Below, piece by piece: positions 1-8,254 of a stretch of DNA of 64,000 nt. The notes below the pieces were generated by a model. That model was not told where the DNA came from, made no database searches, and saw only the letters and a list, made by a program, of their open reading frames with translations. Location of the stretch: NCBI RefSeq assembly GCF_040045035.1, contig NZ_JBDZDS010000005.1, positions 186,001 through 250,000 of the forward strand. The letters run 5' to 3'. Position 1 is the first letter of the stretch; every line of letters begins with the position of its first letter. The position numbers were made by a program, and so were the translations under genes. This DNA comes from Pseudaminobacter sp040045035. Its GTDB lineage: Bacteria > Pseudomonadota > Alphaproteobacteria > Rhizobiales > Rhizobiaceae.

Positions 1-798
1 AACTTCCGCGCCGGTGCGGATGGTGCCGCCGGACGCGCGAAAACTGTCGGCCAGCGCCTTGGTTACAGCGCCCATGCCGCCGCGCGCATAGCCCCAGGCG
101 CCGACCGAGCCGTCCACCTCGCCCATATAGTGGTGCAACAGCACGTAGGCCGTGCCGGGCGACATGGGGCCGAGCGCGGTGCCGATGATGCCCGAAAGCG
201 CGAAATTGGCCTTGATGACGTCGGTCTCGAAATATTCGTCGAGGAAGTCGGAGATCGACATGGTCCAGAAGCGTAGCGTGTCGGCCATTTCGGCGGCACC
301 CAGCCCGGCGAATTTCTTGCCGAGATAGATGAGCTCGCCGATGTCGCGGGGGCGAAAGCTGGTCGGGTCGGGCGCAGTGCGCATCAGAAGCGGCTGGATG
401 AAGCGGCACTGGCGCGTCACGTCGCGGGCGTAGCGGTCATAGGCCTCGGCGTCTCTAGCGGAGAAGCGCGCGAATTCGCGGCGATGCGCGTGGTGGTCGC
501 GATAGTTGGCGAGATAGTCGCCTTCGCGCGTGAACACCGCGCCGCCCTCATAGGAAATGACCTGCAGGCCGAAGCGCGGCAGCTCGAGGTCGCGCATGAT
601 CTCGGGCCGGAACAGCGAACAGACATAGGAACAGTTGGAGTAGAGAAAGCCGGGCGTGAGCGACCGGCTGGTGGCCGCGCCGCCGATCCAGTCGTTCTTC
701 TCCACCACGAGAACGTCGAGCCCGGCGCGCTGCAGGTAGCAGGCGTTGACGAGCCCGTTGTGCCCGGCGCCGATGACGATGGCGTCCCAAGTCTTCAT
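1..798 (-). CDS. NAD(P)/FAD-dependent oxidoreductase, phytoene desaturase / PYROXD2-like (3' end cut by window)
   Basis: The first 266 codons are present and the C-terminus lies outside the window. The N-terminus reads MKTWDAIVIGAGHNGLVNAC, a Rossmann FAD-binding fold with a GxGxxG-type glycine motif at about residues 10-15, followed by a second-strand acidic residue and the IGGAATS motif typical of the phytoene desaturase / PYROXD2 family. Members oxidise diverse substrates, so the substrate cannot be named. The ATG at 796-798 was chosen because the dinucleotide-binding fold begins immediately after it. The gene diverges from the methyltransferase at 969, and the 170-bp gap holds the dyad at 869-884, so it may belong to the same amine regulon. 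Family confidence is high; role is inferred from context. Confidence 0.85.
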   Translation of the reverse strand, partial: MKTWDAIVIGAGHNGLVNACYLQRAGLDVLVVEKNDWIGGAATSRSLTPGFLYSNCSYVCSLFRPEIMRDLELPRFGLQVISYEGGAVFTREGDYLANYRDHHAHRREFARFSARDAEAYDRYARDVTRQCRFIQPLLMRTAPDPTSFRPRDIGELIYLGKKFAGLGAAEMADTLRFWTMSISDFLDEYFETDVIKANFALSGIIGTALGPMSPGTAYVLLHHYMGEVDGSVGAWGYARGGMGAVTKALADSFRASGGTIRTGAEV

Positions 799-868
799 TC
801 CGGTTCCCGCTCTTGTCCTTTTGTTGGTTACAAATCTGACACGCCGCTGCCGCTCCTGTCTAGCCATT

Positions 869-884
869 TTGAATGAATGTTCAA
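869..884. promoter_or_regulatory. Candidate BetI-like/TetR operator, copy 1
   Basis: TTGAA-TGAATG-TTCAA is a 5-bp-arm inverted repeat with a 6-bp spacer, lying between divergent genes starting at 798 and 969. The same arms and spacing recur at 9318-9333 and inside 13933-13958. The regulator encoded at 1776 is the obvious candidate binder. This copy is the weakest because the arms do not extend. Binding is inferred. Confidence 0.5.
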
Positions 885-968
885 CAAATGAGAGTTGCGT
901 TTTGTCGTAAGTGGAGTAGGCTTCGGGAAAATTCGACGTTGGACTTTTCCGCTGGGAGGGGTGGAACA

Positions 969-1769
969 ATGATCGAAAGGGCCGAGGCAGAGCCGGAATA
1001 TGACGACACCGCCATCCGCTTCCTGGAGGCGCTGTGGGGCGAAGGCTATCTGTCGCCCGGGGGGCCGGAGGAGGTCGATCGGGTGGTCGCAAGCCTGTCG
1101 CTGGCGGGGACGAAAATCCTCGACATCGGCTGCGGGGCTGGCGGCGTTGCGCTGCATCTGGTGGAGAAGCATGGCGCGGCGCACGTGACCGGCTTCGACG
1201 TCGAGGCGCCGGTGCTGGAAGTCGCGCGCGGACGTGCGGAAAAGCGCGGCCTTGCGGACCGTGTCGACTTCGTTCAGGCGCCGCCCGGCCCATTGCCCTT
1301 CGCGGACGCTTCCTTCGATGTTGTCTTTTCCAAGGATGCGCTGCTGCATGTGCCGGACAAGCAGGCGCTGTTTGCCGAGATTTTTCGCGTGCTCAAGCCG
1401 GGTGGCGTGTTTGCCGCTTCGAACTGGATGATCGGCCATGACGGCGAGCCCTCGCCGGAGATGAGGGCCTATGTGGCGGCGGAAGGGCTGAGCTTCGCCA
1501 TGCGCTCGCCCACGCACTACCGCAAGGCGATGGAGGCGGCGGGCTTCCAGAACATCAGCGTCACCGACCGCAATCCCTGGTATCGCGAGGTGGCGCGCGG
1601 CGAGCTCGAAAGGCTGAGAGGTCCGCTCTACGCGCCGGTCGTGGCGGTGGTGGGGGCTGCCTATGTCGACAAGAACATCAGAACCTGGGAGGCCATGCAA
1701 AAGGTGCTTGACACTGGGGAGCACCGTCCCACTCATCTGCGCGGATGGAAGCCGGACGAGGGTCGTTAG
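969..1769 (+). CDS. Class I SAM-dependent methyltransferase (N-methyltransferase-like)
   Basis: A 266-aa protein with the SAM motif I LDIGCGAG at about residues 51-58, a motif II-like acidic stretch (FDVEAP), and the post-motif segment VFSKDALLHVPD. The latter resembles methyltransferases acting on small amines (sarcosine or phosphoethanolamine type). I chose the ATG at 969 over an in-frame upstream start at 873 because it is preceded by GGGAGG at proper spacing and the upstream codons overlap the candidate operator. It is the first gene of a plus-strand run (methyltransferase, TetR, two binding proteins, amine oxidase), with 6 bp to the next gene. The substrate is unknown; a methylated amine fits the neighbours. 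Confidence 0.85.
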   Translation: MIERAEAEPEYDDTAIRFLEALWGEGYLSPGGPEEVDRVVASLSLAGTKILDIGCGAGGVALHLVEKHGAAHVTGFDVEAPVLEVARGRAEKRGLADRVDFVQAPPGPLPFADASFDVVFSKDALLHVPDKQALFAEIFRVLKPGGVFAASNWMIGHDGEPSPEMRAYVAAEGLSFAMRSPTHYRKAMEAAGFQNISVTDRNPWYREVARGELERLRGPLYAPVVAVVGAAYVDKNIRTWEAMQKVLDTGEHRPTHLRGWKPDEGR

Positions 1770-1775
1770 CCGGCG

Positions 1776-2489
1776 ATGTGGAGCATGGCGGCAACGATGG
1801 GATCGACGACACAGAAGGAGGCCGACAAGGCCGCCGGCAAGGGCGACGCGGAACGGCGCGGCCGCAAGGCTTCCAAAGAGACGCGGCAGCTGCAGCTCAT
1901 CGAGGCGACGATCGATTCCCTCGCCAAGCGCGGCTATGCCGACACCACCATGGCCGACGTGGCCGACGGCGCGGGGCTGTCGCGCGGCATCGTCAACTTC
2001 CATTTCGAAAGCAAGGAAAAGCTGCTCGTCGCCACCTTGCAGCACATGTACGACGAATATTCCGCGCATTGGCGCAACGCCCTGCAGAAGGCCGGAGATG
2101 ATCCGGCCCGCCGGCTGCAGGCGCTGGTGGCGGCCGATTTCGACCGCGCGATCTGCAACAAGCGCAAGCTGGCCGCTTGGTGCGCCTTCTGGGGTGAGGC
2201 CAAGTCGCGCCCGACCTACCAGATGCTGAGCGGCGCGCGCGACGAGGTCTACCAGCAGACCATCGTCGAGCTGTGCACGCAGCTGAAGCACGATGCCGGC
2301 TACGACTACGACGCGGAGGCGACGGCGCTGGGCCTGAGCGCCATGCTGGAAGGGCTGTGGCTGCGCCTGATGATCAGCGCCGAGAGCGTGACCCGCGAAA
2401 CGGCCCATCAGGCCGCGACGGACTATCTGGCCTCGGTCTTTCCGAAGCATTTTTCGCGGGAAGCCGTGGGCCGGCGGAAGATCTCATGA
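1776..2489 (+). CDS. TetR family transcriptional regulator, BetI-like
   Basis: A 237-aa protein with an N-terminal HTH (about residues 36-85, including GYADTTMADVADGAGLS and GIVNFHFESKEKLL). Its C-terminal ligand domain has the WCAFWGEA and LWLRLM segments typical of BetI, the choline-responsive repressor. It has an extra charged N-terminal extension of about 30 residues; Met4 or Met8 could be the real start. It sits 6 bp downstream of the methyltransferase and is probably co-transcribed. The repeated dyad at 869, 9310 and 13933 resembles operators reported for BetI, from memory, so this protein is the likely regulator of the whole cluster. No betA/betB genes are adjacent, so its inducer may not be choline. 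Confidence 0.9.
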   Translation: MWSMAATMGSTTQKEADKAAGKGDAERRGRKASKETRQLQLIEATIDSLAKRGYADTTMADVADGAGLSRGIVNFHFESKEKLLVATLQHMYDEYSAHWRNALQKAGDDPARRLQALVAADFDRAICNKRKLAAWCAFWGEAKSRPTYQMLSGARDEVYQQTIVELCTQLKHDAGYDYDAEATALGLSAMLEGLWLRLMISAESVTRETAHQAATDYLASVFPKHFSREAVGRRKIS

Positions 2490-2515
2490 CTCGATAACAA
2501 CCAGAGGGTGGAACG

Positions 2516-3598
2516 ATGAGGGAATTGACCAGACGACTTTCGATCAAGCTGGCGCTGGGAGGAGCGCTCTCCGTGTTCGCTGCCGGTCTTGCCGCGGCTG
2601 CAGACAAGGATCTGATCATCTTCGACTGGGCCGGCTACGAGGACCCCGCCTTCCATCCCGCCTATGCGGAAAAGCACGGGGACTCCCCCACCTTCACCTT
2701 CTTCGGCGACGAGGACGAGGCTTTCGAGAAGACGCGCTCCGGCTTCAAGGCCGATCTCGGCCACCCCTGCTCGCAGAGCGTGGTGAAGTGGCGCGAGGCG
2801 GGGCTGCTGCAGCCGCTCGACCCCTCCAAGATCACCGGCTGGAACGATCTCAACCCCGGCATCATGGCGATGAAGAACCTCGCCACCACCGAGGACGGCA
2901 AGGTGTGGTTCATGCCCTGGGACTGGGGCAACACCGCAGTCACCTATAACGCCGAAAAGGTAGACGAGAAGGACATCCAGTCGCTGAAGGCCTTCGCCGA
3001 TCCGAAGTTCCAGGGCCGCGTCTCCATCGGCGACAATGTCGACGACGCCTATGCGCTGGCGAGCCTCGCCATCGGCCTGAAGGACTGGACGCAGATGACC
3101 GACGAGCAGTTCGGCCAGGCGTCCGAGTTCCTGCGCCAGGTGCACAAAAACGTCCGCCTCTACTGGACCGACACCACCGAGATCGTGCAGGCGATGAGCG
3201 GCGGCGAGGTCGATCTCGCCTGGGCCTGGAACGACGCGGCCGTGCAGTCGGCGGCGGGCGGCGCGCCGGTGAAGATGAAGCGCGACACCGATGAAGGCAT
3301 CTCGACCTGGGTGTGCGGCTATGTCCGCTACAAGGACGCGCCGGGCTCGGAGGAGAAGGCCTACGACTATCTGAACGCGGTGAACGACCCGGCCACCGCC
3401 GACTACATGGTGGGCGAGTGGGGTTACGGCCATGCCAACGCCAAGGGCATGGCCTCGGTCGATCCGGCCGTACTCGAGGAAAAGGGCTATGCCGACGTCG
3501 ACAAGTTCCTCGACAAGACGCTGTTCCAGACGCCGGTGCCGGCCGAACTGAAACAGAAGATGATCGCCGAGTTCGAGAAGATCAAGGCGGGCTACTGA
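2516..3598 (+). CDS. PotD-like ABC transporter substrate-binding protein, copy A
   Basis: A 360-aa periplasmic binding protein of the polyamine/iron (PotD/PotF, SBP_bac_8) type. The N-terminus (TRRLSIKLALGG, then a hydrophobic run ending in AAA) looks like a signal peptide with a twin-arginine flavour. The mature protein starts near DKDLIIFDWAGYEDP and carries WFMPWDWGNTA and GRVSIGDNVDDAYAL segments. It is closely similar along its whole length to the next gene, ending in the same FEKIKAGY tail, so the pair is a duplication. The matching permeases and ATPase are at 6319-9213 on the other strand. The cargo is probably a cationic amine, inferred from family and neighbours. Confidence 0.9.
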   Translation: MRELTRRLSIKLALGGALSVFAAGLAAAADKDLIIFDWAGYEDPAFHPAYAEKHGDSPTFTFFGDEDEAFEKTRSGFKADLGHPCSQSVVKWREAGLLQPLDPSKITGWNDLNPGIMAMKNLATTEDGKVWFMPWDWGNTAVTYNAEKVDEKDIQSLKAFADPKFQGRVSIGDNVDDAYALASLAIGLKDWTQMTDEQFGQASEFLRQVHKNVRLYWTDTTEIVQAMSGGEVDLAWAWNDAAVQSAAGGAPVKMKRDTDEGISTWVCGYVRYKDAPGSEEKAYDYLNAVNDPATADYMVGEWGYGHANAKGMASVDPAVLEEKGYADVDKFLDKTLFQTPVPAELKQKMIAEFEKIKAGY

Positions 3599-3642
3599 GA
3601 GTAGTAGCGGGCCAGGCCCGCGCCCACTGAAGGACGAAATCT

Positions 3643-3680
3643 GCCTTTCCCGTTGACGAACCGGCGGGGAAGGCTTTCTC
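3643..3680 (+). terminator. Hairpin between duplicated binding-protein genes (attenuator or partial terminator)
   Basis: GCCTTTCCC (3643-3651) pairs with GGGGAAGGC (3666-3674) and is followed by TTTCTCTG. A second GC-rich hairpin, GCGGGCC-A-GGCCCGC, lies just upstream at about 3607-3621. Together they could protect the upstream message or reduce read-through into copy B. The T-tract is short, so full termination is doubtful. Confidence 0.45.
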
Positions 3681-3709
3681 TGAACTGCAGTCAGAAGGGG
3701 GAGCCAGCC

Positions 3710-4783
3710 ATGCAGTCAGACTTTCGCCGCCTTGCATTCGCCGCCGTCTTCGCAGCCGTCCTTTCCGCCCCTGTGGCGGCACGGGCAGGAGACGATCCCA
3801 TCGTGTTCGACTGGTCGGGCTATGAGGACCCGGCCCTCAACCCCGCCTACAATACCAAATACGACCATGCGCCGGAATTCGCCTTCTTCGGCGACGAGGA
3901 CGAGGCCTTCGAGAAGCTGCGCGCCGGCTTCAAGGCCGACCTGGCGCATCCTTGCGCGCAGAACGTGGTGAAGTGGCGCGACGCAGGCCTGCTGCAGCCG
4001 CTGGACGCCAGCCGCATAACCGGCTGGAACGACATCTTGCCCGGCATCAAGGCGATGAAGGACCTGATGACCGCCGCCGATGGAACGGCCTGGTTCCTGC
4101 CCTTCGACTGGGGCAACACGGCCCTCATCTACCGCACCGACAAGCTGACGCCGGAGGAGGCGCAGTCCGTGCGGATCTTCGCAGACCCGAAATTCCAGGG
4201 TCGCGTCTCGATCGGCGACAATGTCGATGACGCCTATGCGCTGGCGGCGCTGGCCCTCGGCCTGCGCGACTGGACGCAGATGACCGACGAGCAGTTCAAG
4301 GAGGCGTCCGAGTTCCTGCGCCAGGTACACAAGAACGTCCGCCTCTACTGGACCGACAGCACCGACATCAACCAGGCCTTCAGCAATGACGAGATCGACA
4401 TGGCCTGGGGCTGGAACGAGACCGTGGCCTCGCTGAAGAAGGAGGGGCTGGCGGTCGACATGATGCGCGACACCAAGGAAGGGCTTTCGACCTGGGTCTG
4501 CGGCTATGTGCTGCTCAAGGATGCGCCCGGCAATATCGACAAGACCTACGACCTCCTGAACGCGCGCATCTCGCCGGAAGTGGCCGAATTCATGGTGAGC
4601 GAATTCAGCTACGGCCATGCCAACGCCAAGGGCATGGCGGAGATAGACCCGGCGGTGCTCGAGGAGAAAGGCTATGCGGATGTCGACAAGTTCCTCGACA
4701 AGACGCTGTTCCAGTCGCCGCTGCCCAACGACCTCAAGCTGAAGATGATCGCCGAGTTCGAGAAGATAAAGGCGGGCTATTGA
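3710..4783 (+). CDS. PotD-like ABC transporter substrate-binding protein, copy B
   Basis: A 357-aa paralogue of the preceding gene, with a Sec-type signal peptide (MQSDFRRLAF, hydrophobic core, ARA cleavage region) and a mature start near DDPIVFDWSGYEDP. It shares the GRVSIGDNVDDAYAL block, the SEFLRQVHKNVRLYWTD block and the C-terminal EFEKIKAGY. The ATG at 3710 was chosen because GGGGGAG precedes it and it gives a clean signal peptide; an upstream in-frame start at 3653 would fall in the intergenic hairpin. The differing signal peptides and central residues suggest different specificity or export route from copy A. Its stop codon overlaps the start of the amine oxidase. Confidence 0.9.
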   Translation: MQSDFRRLAFAAVFAAVLSAPVAARAGDDPIVFDWSGYEDPALNPAYNTKYDHAPEFAFFGDEDEAFEKLRAGFKADLAHPCAQNVVKWRDAGLLQPLDASRITGWNDILPGIKAMKDLMTAADGTAWFLPFDWGNTALIYRTDKLTPEEAQSVRIFADPKFQGRVSIGDNVDDAYALAALALGLRDWTQMTDEQFKEASEFLRQVHKNVRLYWTDSTDINQAFSNDEIDMAWGWNETVASLKKEGLAVDMMRDTKEGLSTWVCGYVLLKDAPGNIDKTYDLLNARISPEVAEFMVSEFSYGHANAKGMAEIDPAVLEEKGYADVDKFLDKTLFQSPLPNDLKLKMIAEFEKIKAGY

Positions 4784-6069
4784 GCCGCGAGCAGGCCAAG
4801 ACGGACGTCGTCATCATCGGGGCCGGGTTCACCGGCCTTTCGGCGGCGCAGGAACTGCGCCGCGCAGGCGTGAACTTCGTGGTGCTGGAGGCGCGCGACC
4901 GGGTGGGTGGGCGCGTCGAGGCGCATCGAAACGGCCTCGGCGAGCTGGTCGACACGGGCGGGCAGTTTCTGTGCGACGACATGCCGGAACTGATGGCGCT
5001 TGCGAAGGCGCGCGGCAAGACACTGGTGGAGGCCCATGTCGACGGCGAATTCATCGCCCAGCCACCCTTGCCGGGCGATGAGGCCGAGCGGAACTATCTC
5101 CGCGTCATGGAAATCCGCGAGCGCATGAACGGCATCGAGCCGGACGATCCGGAGATAGCCGGCCTGACCGTTGCCGAATGGCTGGAGCGCCAGCACGACC
5201 CGGCGGATGCCAAGGCAGGTTTCCGCTCGATGATCGAGGGCCTGTGGTGCCAGGCGCTGGACAAAATTCCGCTCTGGCACCTCATCGACAATGACCGCCG
5301 CATCACCAACGACAAGTCGGAGCTGCAGTATTTTCTGGCCGAGACCATGCAGTCGCTGGCCGACGACCTGGCGCGCGATCTCGGCGACCGGCTGCGGCTC
5401 GGCGCGGCGGTGACGAGCATAGAGCATGGGCCGGGCGGCGTGCGGGTTGTGGCGGGTGAGCGCGTCTTCGAAGCCCGCTCGGTTCTGGTCGCGGTCCCGC
5501 CGATGATGGCGTCGAAGCTCGCCTTTTCCCCGCCGCTGCCGGCTCGCCTGACGCGGGCGCTTGGGGTCTGGCACAGCGGCATGGTGATCAAGGTTCTGGT
5601 CCGCTTTGGCCGCGCCTTCTGGCGCGAGCGCGGCCTAAACGGCATGGTCATGTGGCGCAACCTGCCGGGTCTGTTCGCCTGCGATGTCGGCAAGGACGAA
5701 AGCCATCCGGCGCTGGTCGTCTTCATAGGCGGGCCGCTGGCGCTACGCTGGGGCGGGCTGGACGAGGCCGCACTGCGTGGGGAAGTGATGTCGCGGCTGG
5801 TGGCGGCGCTGGGGCCAGAGGCCGGGGCCGTGCTCGACTTCAGCTACAGAAGCTGGATCGACGATGCGTGGAGCGGCGGCGCCTACAGCGACCTTATCCT
5901 CGATGTAAATGCCACGGATGCAGAAGACGTGCTTCTGGCCGGCGCCCCGCCGGTGCATTTCGCGTCGTCGGAACTGTCGCCGTCCTTCCCCGGCTATATC
6001 GAGGGGGCGATCGTGGCGGGCCGGATTGCGGCGCGGAAGGTCATTTCCCGGCTGGAAGAGCGGGTCTGA
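4780..6069 (+). CDS. Flavin-containing monoamine oxidase family protein
   Basis: A 429-aa FAD enzyme. The FAD motif GAGFTG is at residues 14-19, followed by LEARDRVGGR, the classic second motif of the amine oxidase family. The C-terminal FAD-contacting segment SPSFPGYIEGAIVAG is present. The start is a TTG overlapping the TGA of the preceding binding protein (TTGA); no other start precedes the FAD motif at a sensible distance, and the overlap implies translational coupling. Family members oxidise primary, secondary or polyamines to aldehydes or imines. With the coupled binding protein upstream, it probably oxidises the imported amine. Confidence 0.88.
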   Translation: MSREQAKTDVVIIGAGFTGLSAAQELRRAGVNFVVLEARDRVGGRVEAHRNGLGELVDTGGQFLCDDMPELMALAKARGKTLVEAHVDGEFIAQPPLPGDEAERNYLRVMEIRERMNGIEPDDPEIAGLTVAEWLERQHDPADAKAGFRSMIEGLWCQALDKIPLWHLIDNDRRITNDKSELQYFLAETMQSLADDLARDLGDRLRLGAAVTSIEHGPGGVRVVAGERVFEARSVLVAVPPMMASKLAFSPPLPARLTRALGVWHSGMVIKVLVRFGRAFWRERGLNGMVMWRNLPGLFACDVGKDESHPALVVFIGGPLALRWGGLDEAALRGEVMSRLVAALGPEAGAVLDFSYRSWIDDAWSGGAYSDLILDVNATDAEDVLLAGAPPVHFASSELSPSFPGYIEGAIVAGRIAARKVISRLEERV

Positions 6070-6090
6070 AGCAGGTTGCCTAAGTTATCA

Positions 6091-6318
6091 GGTGCGTCCT
6101 TCGAGGCTCGCCCTGCGGGCTCACACCTCAGGATGAGGGCCGTTGGAGCCTGTCTCACCCAAAGCCTACTGGGCAAAGCGTCTCAGGACTTGGCTCGAAA
6201 CGCACAGACCGTCCTACCCAAAGCTACCAGGCAGAGCGTCACAGGACTTGGCTTGAAGCACACCGACCTCCCTCATCCTGAGGTGCGAGCCCGCAGGGCG
6301 AGCCTCGAAGGACGCACC
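6091..6318. repeat. 48-bp near-perfect inverted repeat flanking a tandem imperfect duplication
   Basis: The arm at 6091-6138 is the reverse complement of 6271-6318 with a single mismatch. The arms contain CTTCGAGGCTCGCCCTGCGG and CCTCATCCTGAGGTGCG, an intergenic element I associate with rhizobia and relatives. Between the arms lie two imperfect copies of a segment of about 60 bp (about 6150-6209 and 6210-6269), each with ACCCAAAGC and CAGGACTTGGCT. The element fills the space between convergent genes, and its right arm ends directly before the stop codon of the ABC ATPase. Confidence 0.85.
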
Positions 6319-7425
6319 TCAATCCGCCAGCGCCACCAGCGCGTCGGGATCGTAGGCGAGGCGGATCGGTGCGCCGACCGGAATGTCGTCGGCGCCGAAA
6401 TCGTTGGTCTCGGTGACGGAAAGCGGCTTTTCCAGCCCTGGTATCTCCACGATCAGATGGGTGATCTCGCCGAAATAGTGGCGCTCGACCACGCGGCCGG
6501 CCACTTCGAATTTTGCTTTCGCGTCGTCCCACAAGACACGCAGTCGCTCGGGCCGGATGCCGAGCGTGGCCGCCTTGCCGTTGCGCACGAAGGCGGCCGG
6601 CTTGTCGGTTTTGACGCGGCCGAAGCCCAGCGTGTCTACCACCAGCGAGGAGCCGTGCTCCTCCACGATCTCGGCCTTGACGAAATTCATGCCGCCGAGG
6701 AAGTCGGCGACCTGGCGGTCGACGGGGCGCTGGTAGATTTCCTTGGGCGAGGCGACCTGCGCGATGCGGCCGCCGAACATCACCGCGATGCGGTCGGACA
6801 TGGCCAGCGCCTCGTACTGGTCGTGGGTGACCAGGATGAAGGTGATGCCGACCGCCTGCTGCAGCCGGCGCAACTCAACCTGCATCTGCTCGCGCAGCTT
6901 CTTGTCCAGCGCCGACAGCGGCTCGTCGAGCAGCAGCACCTTGGGCCGCATGACCAGCGCGCGGGCGAGCGCGACGCGCTGGCGCTGACCGCCGGAAAGC
7001 TCGGTGGCGCCGCGCTTGCCCAGGCCGGTAAGCGATACCTGCGCCAGCGCCTCCTCGACGCGGCGCTTTTCCTCCGCAGCACCTAGCCTCAGGCGCTTCA
7101 GCCCGTAGGCGACGTTCTGCTCGACATTGAGATGCGGGAAGATGGCGTAGCTCTGGAACACCATGTTGGTGGGGCGCCGGTTGGCCGGGATGCCGTCCAT
7201 TGGCTGGCCGTCGACGGCGATGGTACCGCTGGTCGGGTTGTCGAAGCCGGCGATCATCCGCAGAAGCGTGGTCTTGCCGCAGCCGGACGGCCCGAGCAGC
7301 GAGAAGAACTCGCCTTCGCGGATTGTAAGCGAGGCGTCGTCCAGCGCCTTGAAGGCGCCGTAGCTGCGCGTGACATGCGAGATCTCGATCATCGTGCGAT
7401 GATCGGCGGGCTGGCGTTCGGGCAT
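6319..7425 (-). CDS. PotA-like ABC transporter ATP-binding protein
   Basis: A 368-aa ATPase with Walker A GPSGCGKTT (about residues 45-53), the signature LSGGQRQRVALARAL, Walker B LLLDEPLSALD, the H-loop THDQYEAL and a C-terminal TOBE-type domain. Length and architecture match PotA/PotG of polyamine-type importers. The ATG at 7425 is preferred over an in-frame TTG at 7440, as it lies 7 bp after the stop of the upstream permease and has a GAGAA-like ribosome site; a further ATG at 7392 is also possible. It is the last gene of a permease-permease-ATPase operon and presumably powers uptake with the binding proteins at 2516 and 3710. Confidence 0.92.
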   Translation of the reverse strand: MPERQPADHRTMIEISHVTRSYGAFKALDDASLTIREGEFFSLLGPSGCGKTTLLRMIAGFDNPTSGTIAVDGQPMDGIPANRRPTNMVFQSYAIFPHLNVEQNVAYGLKRLRLGAAEEKRRVEEALAQVSLTGLGKRGATELSGGQRQRVALARALVMRPKVLLLDEPLSALDKKLREQMQVELRRLQQAVGITFILVTHDQYEALAMSDRIAVMFGGRIAQVASPKEIYQRPVDRQVADFLGGMNFVKAEIVEEHGSSLVVDTLGFGRVKTDKPAAFVRNGKAATLGIRPERLRVLWDDAKAKFEVAGRVVERHYFGEITHLIVEIPGLEKPLSVTETNDFGADDIPVGAPIRLAYDPDALVALAD

Positions 7426-7432
7426 CGGTTTC

Positions 7433-8254
7433 TCAGGCAAAGACGCCTCCGGTGTTCTGGGTGCGGCGCGCGGCGCGGCGGCGCAGCAGTTCGGCGATGG
7501 TGAGCAGTAGGAACGAGCCGACCAGCAGAAGCGTGCCGAGCGCCAGCACGCCGGGCAGCTTGGAAGCGAAGCGCAGCTGGCCCCAGATGTAGATCGGCAG
7601 CGTCGGCTTCGTTCCGGTCAGGAAGAAGGCCATGATGAACTCGTCGAGCGAGATGGTGAAGGACACCAGCAGGCTGGAGATGATGGCCGGCGTGACCATC
7701 GGCAGGGTCACGCGCCGGAAGGTGCCGAAGGCGGTTTCGCCGAGGTCGGCGGAGGCCTCTTCCAGGCTGCGGTCGAAGCCTTCGAAGCCCGAGGTCAGCA
7801 CGGTGAGCGAATAGGGGATGCAGACCAGGACGTGGCCGAACACGACGGTCACCAGCGACAGGTCGAGCCCCAGCTGCAGCATGACCAGGAGCATCGACAC
7901 CGCCACGATGATCTCTGGCAGCACCAGCGGGGCCATGATCAGCCCGTTGATGGTGCGGCGGCCGGGAAAGCGGTAGCGGGTGATGGCGCGCGCCGCGCAG
8001 ATGCCGAGCACTGTGGAGAGGATGGCGGCGGCGATGCCGACGAGCAGGCTGTTCCAGGCCGCGTCCAGAAGCGCTGGTGTGTTGGGCAGCTCCTGGTACC
8101 ATTTGAGGGTAAGCCCGGCGAGCGGGAATTTGGGCGAGACCGCGGTGTTGACCGAGAAGATCGGCAGGAAGATCACCGGCAGGTACAGAAAAGCGATGTA
8201 GAGGAAGGCGTAGGCCGGCAGCCACTTGGACAAGATCTTGCGCAGAGCTTTCAT
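7433..8254 (-). CDS. PotC-like ABC transporter permease
   Basis: A 273-aa inner-membrane protein with about six hydrophobic segments. The permease EAA-type loop reads EEASADLGETAFGTFRRVTLP, where the permease contacts the ATPase. The start ATG overlaps the stop of the upstream permease in an ATGA, indicating coupled translation. By family it is the second permease of a polyamine-type importer; the substrate is inferred only from context. Confidence 0.92.
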   Translation of the reverse strand: MKALRKILSKWLPAYAFLYIAFLYLPVIFLPIFSVNTAVSPKFPLAGLTLKWYQELPNTPALLDAAWNSLLVGIAAAILSTVLGICAARAITRYRFPGRRTINGLIMAPLVLPEIIVAVSMLLVMLQLGLDLSLVTVVFGHVLVCIPYSLTVLTSGFEGFDRSLEEASADLGETAFGTFRRVTLPMVTPAIISSLLVSFTISLDEFIMAFFLTGTKPTLPIYIWGQLRFASKLPGVLALGTLLLVGSFLLLTIAELLRRRAARRTQNTGGVFA

